NCBI GenBank assembly: GCA_021153265.1
Contig: JAGKTU010000092.1
Span: forward strand, 1 to 8,394
Length of the DNA stretch: 8,394 nucleotides
Reading direction: 5' to 3'
DNA from: Clostridia bacterium
GTDB taxonomy: Bacteria > Bacillota > Clostridia > Oscillospirales > Oscillospiraceae
Below are positions 5,182 through 8,394 of this stretch, in pieces. Under the pieces are notes generated by a model. It did no database searches. It saw only the letters and a list, made by a program, of their open reading frames with translations, and was not told where the DNA came from. Both the position numbers and the translations under genes were made by a program. Within the stretch, counting starts at the first letter, position 1. Each line of letters begins with the position of its first letter.

Positions 5182-5628
5182 ATGCGGGTGGTAGATACGC
5201 AGGAATATCTGGACAATATTTGCGCCATGCTGCGGCAGGGACACACCCCGGTGAGCATCCCGGTGTCAGGCATCAGCATGTGTCCGTTCCTGCATCCCGG
5301 CGATCAGGTGTTTCTGGAATTGCCGGAGGGGAAGCTGAAAAAGGGCGACGTGGTGCTGTTTACCCGGCCCACGGGTCAGTATATCCTCCACCGCATCCGC
5401 AAAGTGAACGCCGACGGCAGTTTCGTGATGATGGGCGACAACCAGACATGGACGGAAACCGTGGAATCGGCGGCGCAGATCCACGCCAAGGTCACGGCGG
5501 TGCAGCGCAGAGGGAATATGTGCAGGCCCGGTGACCCGGAATGGTGGTTTTATGAGAATCCTTGGCGCTGGTTCGCCCCGGTGCGCAGGCAGCTGTGCCA
5601 AATCTATGGACTGGTCAGGAAAAAATGA
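5182..5628 (+). CDS. S24/S26-family (signal-peptidase-like) serine peptidase
   Basis: Encodes 148 residues with the signal-peptidase/LexA beta fold. VSGISMCPFLHPGD (residues 28-41) matches the box with the catalytic serine, here S32. Y-I-L-H-R-I (H70) then MMGDNQ (D86) correspond to the His-containing boxes of the SipW/archaeal subfamily, where histidine replaces the general-base lysine of classical type I signal peptidases. No N- or C-terminal membrane anchor is evident, so it appears cytosolic or peripherally bound, which is unusual for a protein that would cleave exported precursors; its substrate is unknown. The start is ATG 5182, seven bases after AAGGAGGT (5167-5174); an in-frame GTG at 5173 lies inside the ribosome site. 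It ends six bases before a strong terminator. Confidence 0.82.
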   Translation: MRVVDTQEYLDNICAMLRQGHTPVSIPVSGISMCPFLHPGDQVFLELPEGKLKKGDVVLFTRPTGQYILHRIRKVNADGSFVMMGDNQTWTETVESAAQIHAKVTAVQRRGNMCRPGDPEWWFYENPWRWFAPVRRQLCQIYGLVRKK

Positions 5629-5633
5629 GGAAT

Positions 5634-5666
5634 ACACGCGCTTCCGGGAGGAGGCGCGTGTTTTTT
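5634..5666 (+). terminator. Intrinsic terminator after the S26-like peptidase
   Basis: ACACGCGC (5634-5641) pairs with GCGCGTGT (5654-5661), extended by TCC/GGA inside, and is followed by six T (5661-5666). Confidence 0.9.
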
Positions 5667-5684
5667 GCAGACAGGGTTGGAAAT

Positions 5685-5718
5685 TTGACATATTTTTACT
5701 TTTTTGCTATAATATAAT
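5685..5718 (+). promoter_or_regulatory. Perfect-consensus sigma-A promoter of the ABC exporter
   Basis: TTGACA (5685-5690), 17-base spacer, TATAAT (5708-5713); a second TATAAT overlaps at 5713-5718. Transcription from near 5720 gives a leader of about 25 bases containing AAAGGAGGT (5731-5739) before the ATG at 5746. No operator-like inverted repeat is visible. Confidence 0.92.
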
Positions 5719-5745
5719 ACATACCAAAACAAAGGAGGTATTTTT

Positions 5746-6456
5746 ATGGACACCGTATTGAAGGCCACCGGCCTCGGTAAGATGTACGGCGGCTTTGCGG
5801 CTTTGCGCTCCATGGATCTGACCCTGCCCAAGGGCGAGATCATCGGTCTGCTTGGCCCCAACGGCAGCGGCAAGACCACATTCTTAAAGCTCTGCGCCGG
5901 TCTGCTGACCCCTACGACCGGTACGCTGGAGATCTGCGGAAAGCCCGTGGGTGCGGAAAGCAAGGCGCTGGTATCGTATCTTCCGGACCGGACATACTTA
6001 AGCAACCGGCAGAAGATTCGGGAGCAGCTGGATTATTTTCAAGATTTTTATTCGGATTTCGACCGGAATCGGGCGGAATATATGCTGCGCGATCTGGGAA
6101 TCTCGCTGGAGTGCCGATTCGGCACCCTGTCCAAGGGCAACCGGGAGAAGGTGCAGCTGGTGCTGGTGATGTCCCGGCGGGCAAAGCTGTATCTGCTGGA
6201 TGAGCCTATCGGCGGCGTTGACCCGGCGGCGAGAGACTACATACTGCGTACCATTTTGAATAATTACGACCCGGAGGCCACTGTGCTGATCTCCACCCAT
6301 CTGATCGCGGATGTGGAGCCGGTGCTGCACGGCTATCTTTTCCTGCACCAGGGCCAGATCGTGGGCGCCGGCAGGGTAAAGCAGGTCCGGGAAGAGACCG
6401 GCAAGTCGCTGGATGAACTGTTCCGGGAGGTGTTCCGATGTTTGCCAAATTATTAA
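5746..6456 (+). CDS. ABC transporter ATP-binding protein
   Basis: Encodes 236 residues with a complete nucleotide-binding domain: Walker A GPNGSGKT (37-44), signature LSKGN (128-132), Walker B KLYLLDEP (147-154, catalytic E153), D-loop GGVD, and the switch histidine H185 in ISTH. The Q-loop region reads YLPDRTYL, so the usual glutamine is replaced by D81; several exporters of the YtrB-like group carry an acidic residue there. It would drive the permease encoded next, with which it overlaps by 19 bases. Proteins of this type form two-component exporters in Firmicutes, often implicated in envelope stress or antibiotic response, but the substrate is not readable. No GntR/YtrA regulator precedes it, and the promoter looks constitutive. 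Confidence 0.93.
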   Translation: MDTVLKATGLGKMYGGFAALRSMDLTLPKGEIIGLLGPNGSGKTTFLKLCAGLLTPTTGTLEICGKPVGAESKALVSYLPDRTYLSNRQKIREQLDYFQDFYSDFDRNRAEYMLRDLGISLECRFGTLSKGNREKVQLVLVMSRRAKLYLLDEPIGGVDPAARDYILRTILNNYDPEATVLISTHLIADVEPVLHGYLFLHQGQIVGAGRVKQVREETGKSLDELFREVFRCLPNY

Positions 6457-7220
6457 AGCATGAGTGGAAGGCTACCTGGGGGATCCTGGGTATGCTGAGC
6501 CTGTGCGCATTGGGCGCAGGTGTGGTGGGCGCGGTGATGCTGCGGCTGCTCATCGATGCTGCGGAGACCAATCAGAACAATCCGCTGAACGCGATCTCTC
6601 CCAGTGTGCTGATGTTTGTGCTCCTGGGACTGATGGTGTATTCCGTTGGCGGCAGCATCCTGCTGTATTTCCGCTTCTACAAGAATAAGTTTACCGATGA
6701 GGGCTATCTGACCTTCACCCTGCCGGCCAAGAGCTGGGAGATCTTCCTGGCATCTCTGGTGAACATTTTGATCTGGTCGGTGATCATCGGTCTGGTGGTC
6801 TGCGTGTCCGTGGGCCTGATCCTGGTGCTGGGCCTGGGCAATCTGGTGAAGAATATCTTCCCCGCGGACGCATGGCAGCAGTTGCTGGAGTCGGTGGATG
6901 GGGAAGTGATCCTGAATCTGGCGATGAATGCAGTGAATGCGGTATCCAATGTGGTGGTGATCATGGCCTGCATCACTCTGGGCGCGGTGGCTGCGAAGAA
7001 GCACAAGCTGCTGGCGGCGGTGGGTATCTACTACGGTGCGTCCACGGTGCGAAATACTGTCAGCACGATCGTGATGGCCAGCACGATGGAAAGCGCACAG
7101 ACTTTTGGGGAAGTTATGACCGTGTCCAGCGTGAGCAATGGCATAATCGGTGTTCTGCTTGGCGTGGGCGGCTTCTTCCTGTCGGTGTATCTGATGGACC
7201 ATAAGCTGAATTTGCCCTAA
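6438..7220 (+). CDS. ABC transporter permease
   Basis: Encodes 260 residues with about six hydrophobic segments (near 15-38, 54-80, 105-133, 157-185, 191-213 and 234-252). The short motif GYLTFTLPAKSWEIFLASL around residues 89-107, between the second and third helices, is characteristic of permeases paired with YtrB-like ATPases. GGGAGG (6425-6430) lies seven bases before the ATG at 6438, inside the ATPase gene, so the 19-base overlap and internal ribosome site suggest coupled translation and a fixed ratio. Assignment as the partner of the preceding ATPase is firm; what it exports is unknown. Confidence 0.88.
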   Translation: MFAKLLKHEWKATWGILGMLSLCALGAGVVGAVMLRLLIDAAETNQNNPLNAISPSVLMFVLLGLMVYSVGGSILLYFRFYKNKFTDEGYLTFTLPAKSWEIFLASLVNILIWSVIIGLVVCVSVGLILVLGLGNLVKNIFPADAWQQLLESVDGEVILNLAMNAVNAVSNVVVIMACITLGAVAAKKHKLLAAVGIYYGASTVRNTVSTIVMASTMESAQTFGEVMTVSSVSNGIIGVLLGVGGFFLSVYLMDHKLNLP

Positions 7221-7224
7221 ACAT

Positions 7225-7259
7225 AAAAGTCCCGGCTCGGAAGAGCCGGGACTTTTTTT
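7225..7259 (+). terminator. Strong intrinsic terminator of the ABC exporter operon
   Basis: AAAAGTCCCGGCTC (7225-7238) and GAGCCGGGACTTTT (7243-7256) form a perfect 14-bp stem with a GGAA loop, followed by a seven-T run (7253-7259). Confidence 0.97.
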
Positions 7260-7273
7260 AGCGAGTGGAGGAT

Positions 7274-7305
7274 GTTACTTTCTTGTGTCCGCACAAGAAA
7301 GTAAC
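7274..7305. repeat. Perfect 14-bp palindrome, probable dispersed intergenic repeat
   Basis: GTTACTTTCTTGTG (7274-7287) and CACAAGAAAGTAAC (7292-7305) pair perfectly around TCCG, followed by CAAAGAAGGCGGC. It has no T-tract and follows a terminator that is already complete. I recall palindromes of the form TTACTTTCTT...AAGAAAGTAACCAAAGAA recurring between genes in many bacterial genomes; only one copy is in this window. Confidence 0.65.
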
Positions 7306-7374
7306 CAAAGAAGGCGGCATAGGGGAGGGCGCTGAGTGCCGCGCTCCCGCGCGCCAAATACGATTATCAGTGGA

Positions 7375-7395
7375 ATGATTGCCCCCGGCAATCAT
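7375..7395. repeat. Short perfect palindrome
   Basis: ATGATTGCC (7375-7383) and GGCAATCAT (7387-7395) around CCC. It lies within the gene-free stretch 7260-7476, downstream of both neighbouring genes, and may belong to the same intergenic repeat as 7274-7305. Confidence 0.6.
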
Positions 7396-7440
7396 GTAGA
7401 TTATGATTCGCTGCGCGGAGCACCACTCCCCTATGTACCC

Positions 7441-7463
7441 CTCCCGTCACGCATCGCCGGGAG
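7441..7463 (-). repeat. GC-rich inverted repeat after dapF
   Basis: CTCCCG (7441-7446) and CGGGAG (7458-7463), 14 bases past the dapF stop. On the minus strand no T-run follows, so it is at best a weak, non-canonical terminator. Confidence 0.35.
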
Positions 7464-7476
7464 AGAGCAATACATA

Positions 7477-8253
7477 TTAAAGTTCGTAGATTTTGGTGAC
7501 TTCGGTAGGGCCTTCCAGGTCGATGGTGTGGATCACGCCGTTTTCGCCGCCGATGGTGACGGATAGGGTACCGCCCCGGTTTTGACAGATCAGGTGGCCT
7601 TCGGGGAGCAGACCCTTCAGCCATAAGGTGGAGGCGATGGAGCCGCAGCCTGTACCGCAGGCGAGGGTGAAGTCCTCCACGCCCCGCTCGAAGGTCAGCA
7701 CCCGGACGGCATCCTCGGTGAGCCACTGGAAGAAGTTGACGTTTGCCCCCTTGGGGAAGGCGGGGTCGTGGCGCAGGGCGGTGAAATAGGCCCGCTGGGC
7801 TTCGCCGTCGGCCCAGAGGTCGCCGGTGTACTCGGCTACCGCGTGGGGAACGCCGGGATTGCCCAGCTCCACGTAGGCGATATCGCCCTTGCGATTCAGA
7901 TCCAGAATGCCGGGGTTATTCAGCCGGACCCGGTAGGTACTCTCGTCCAGCCGCTGTCCGGGGACTAAGCCTGCGTCGGTCTGCACCACCATGGTATCCC
8001 CCACAAGGCCGATATCGTGGGCGAACCGGCAGATGCACCGGGCGCCGTTGCCGCACATCTCGCCCCGGGAGCCGTCGGAATTGTAAAAATGCAGGCGGAA
8101 ATCGGCCACGTCGGAGTGGTCGATGGCCATAAAGCCGTCAGCGCCGGTGAGTTTACATAATTCCAGCGCCAAGGGGCTGAAATCCAAGGTCTTGCCCCGG
8201 GCATCCATGACCATGAAGTCATTGCCTGCACCGTTCATATACCATACGTTCAT
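7477..8253 (-). CDS. dapF: Diaminopimelate epimerase
   Basis: Encodes 258 residues, slightly shorter than the 270-280 typical of the family. The enzyme converts LL- to meso-diaminopimelate without cofactor, supplying lysine and the peptidoglycan cross-bridge in the cytoplasm. The N-terminal GAGNDFMV (residues 8-15), NSDGSRGEMCGNGARC with catalytic C67, the central NPGVPHAV, and ERGVEDFTLACGTGCGS with E189-R190 and catalytic C199 are all present, so both halves of the two-base mechanism are intact. AAGGAG (complement of 8262-8267) precedes the ATG at 8253. No other lysine gene is visible in the window, and the gene seems to be transcribed alone at this end, though upstream genes lie outside. 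Confidence 0.96.
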   Translation of the reverse strand: MNVWYMNGAGNDFMVMDARGKTLDFSPLALELCKLTGADGFMAIDHSDVADFRLHFYNSDGSRGEMCGNGARCICRFAHDIGLVGDTMVVQTDAGLVPGQRLDESTYRVRLNNPGILDLNRKGDIAYVELGNPGVPHAVAEYTGDLWADGEAQRAYFTALRHDPAFPKGANVNFFQWLTEDAVRVLTFERGVEDFTLACGTGCGSIASTLWLKGLLPEGHLICQNRGGTLSVTIGGENGVIHTIDLEGPTEVTKIYEL

Positions 8254-8276
8254 AAAATGGACTCCTTATTAGGATG

Positions 8277-8292
8277 GTAAATTGTAGTTTAC
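8277..8292. promoter_or_regulatory. Inverted repeat and candidate -10 upstream of dapF
   Basis: GTAAA-N6-TTTAC, perfect five-base arms (8277-8281 and 8288-8292). On the minus strand it contains TACAAT (complement of 8281-8286), a plausible -10 about 28 bases before the dapF ATG, but no good -35 is found at the right distance. It could be a regulator site or chance. Confidence 0.35.
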
Positions 8293-8298
8293 GGAACT

Positions 8299-8368
8299 GG
8301 CGCGGCAGCGCCTAAAGGCTTCCCCCGGGGGGAAGCTGTCAAAAATCTTTGATTTTTGACTGATGAGG
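8299..8368. repeat. Triple-hairpin palindromic element, probable dispersed repeat
   Basis: Three hairpins in a row: GGCGC-GGCA-GCGCC (8299-8312), GCTTCCCCC with GGGGGAAGC (8318-8326 and 8328-8336), and GTCAAAAATC-TTT-GATTTTTGAC (8338-8360), then TGATGAGG. I recall elements of the form AAGGCTTCCCC...GGGGAAGCTGTC...GACTGATGAGG as abundant intergenic repeats in Clostridia of the gut. Nothing suggests coding. The last 26 bases of the window beyond it show no feature. Confidence 0.65.
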
Positions 8369-8394
8369 AATGCGGGCAGAAATGCTTCGATTTA

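Noticed and set aside
7274..7305. Palindrome read as a second terminator
   Set aside because: No T-run follows on either strand and a complete terminator already ends at 7259.
7336..7968. Plus-strand open frames across and opposite dapF
   Set aside because: They are antisense to a gene with both catalytic cysteines and a good ribosome site, and show no domain.
1..8394. CRISPR array, riboswitch, transposase or phage gene
   Set aside because: No regularly spaced repeats, no recognisable riboswitch core before any gene, and no mobile-element protein found on either strand.

Overview
The window looks like ordinary chromosome from a Gram-positive anaerobe of the Clostridia, probably an Oscillospirales (Ruminococcaceae-like) gut bacterium. 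This is inferred from strong AGGAGG ribosome sites, consensus sigma-A promoters, U-tracted terminators, CCA-encoded tRNAs, the protein families present, and a palindromic intergenic repeat of a kind I recall from such genomes. I could not run a search, so the taxonomy is inference.

Layout. (1) 2-2139, plus strand: the 3' part of a TVP38/DedA-type VTT membrane protein, overlapping by ATGA a complete cardiolipin synthase; both are membrane-lipid genes. A two-way terminator hairpin separates them from the next gene. (2) 2211-2774, minus strand: a CadD-type cadmium transporter with its own TTGCAA-17-TATAAT promoter and no regulator beside it. (3) About 2830-3340: some 500 bases without a recognisable gene, perhaps a decayed gene. 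(4) 3383-4329: a divergent pair, an XRE-family repressor (minus) and an orphan SLOG-domain protein (plus). They share a short intergenic segment carrying two copies of a CTATAARTAT box, one lying on the predicted promoter of the SLOG gene. This is the best candidate here for something undescribed. (5) 4393-4702, minus strand: a tRNA transcription unit with a perfect TTGACA-17-TATAAT promoter, a leader hairpin, tRNA-Met and tRNA-Glu with no base between them, a structured trailer and a terminator. (6) 4759-5628, plus strand: a small CmpB-type membrane protein and a soluble-looking S24/S26 signal-peptidase-like protein. (7) 5685-7259, plus strand: a two-gene ABC exporter (ATPase plus permease, overlapping 19 bases) with a perfect promoter and a strong terminator. 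(8) 7260-7476: palindromic intergenic repeats. (9) 7477-8253, minus strand: diaminopimelate epimerase (lysine and peptidoglycan precursor synthesis). (10) 8299-8368: a triple-hairpin repeat that looks like a dispersed palindromic element upstream of dapF.

Most genes are housekeeping or envelope functions in short, well punctuated transcription units. No transposase, integrase, CRISPR array or phage structural gene was seen. The unusual content is in the XRE/SLOG pair, the processed-RNA parts of the tRNA unit, and the palindromic repeats.
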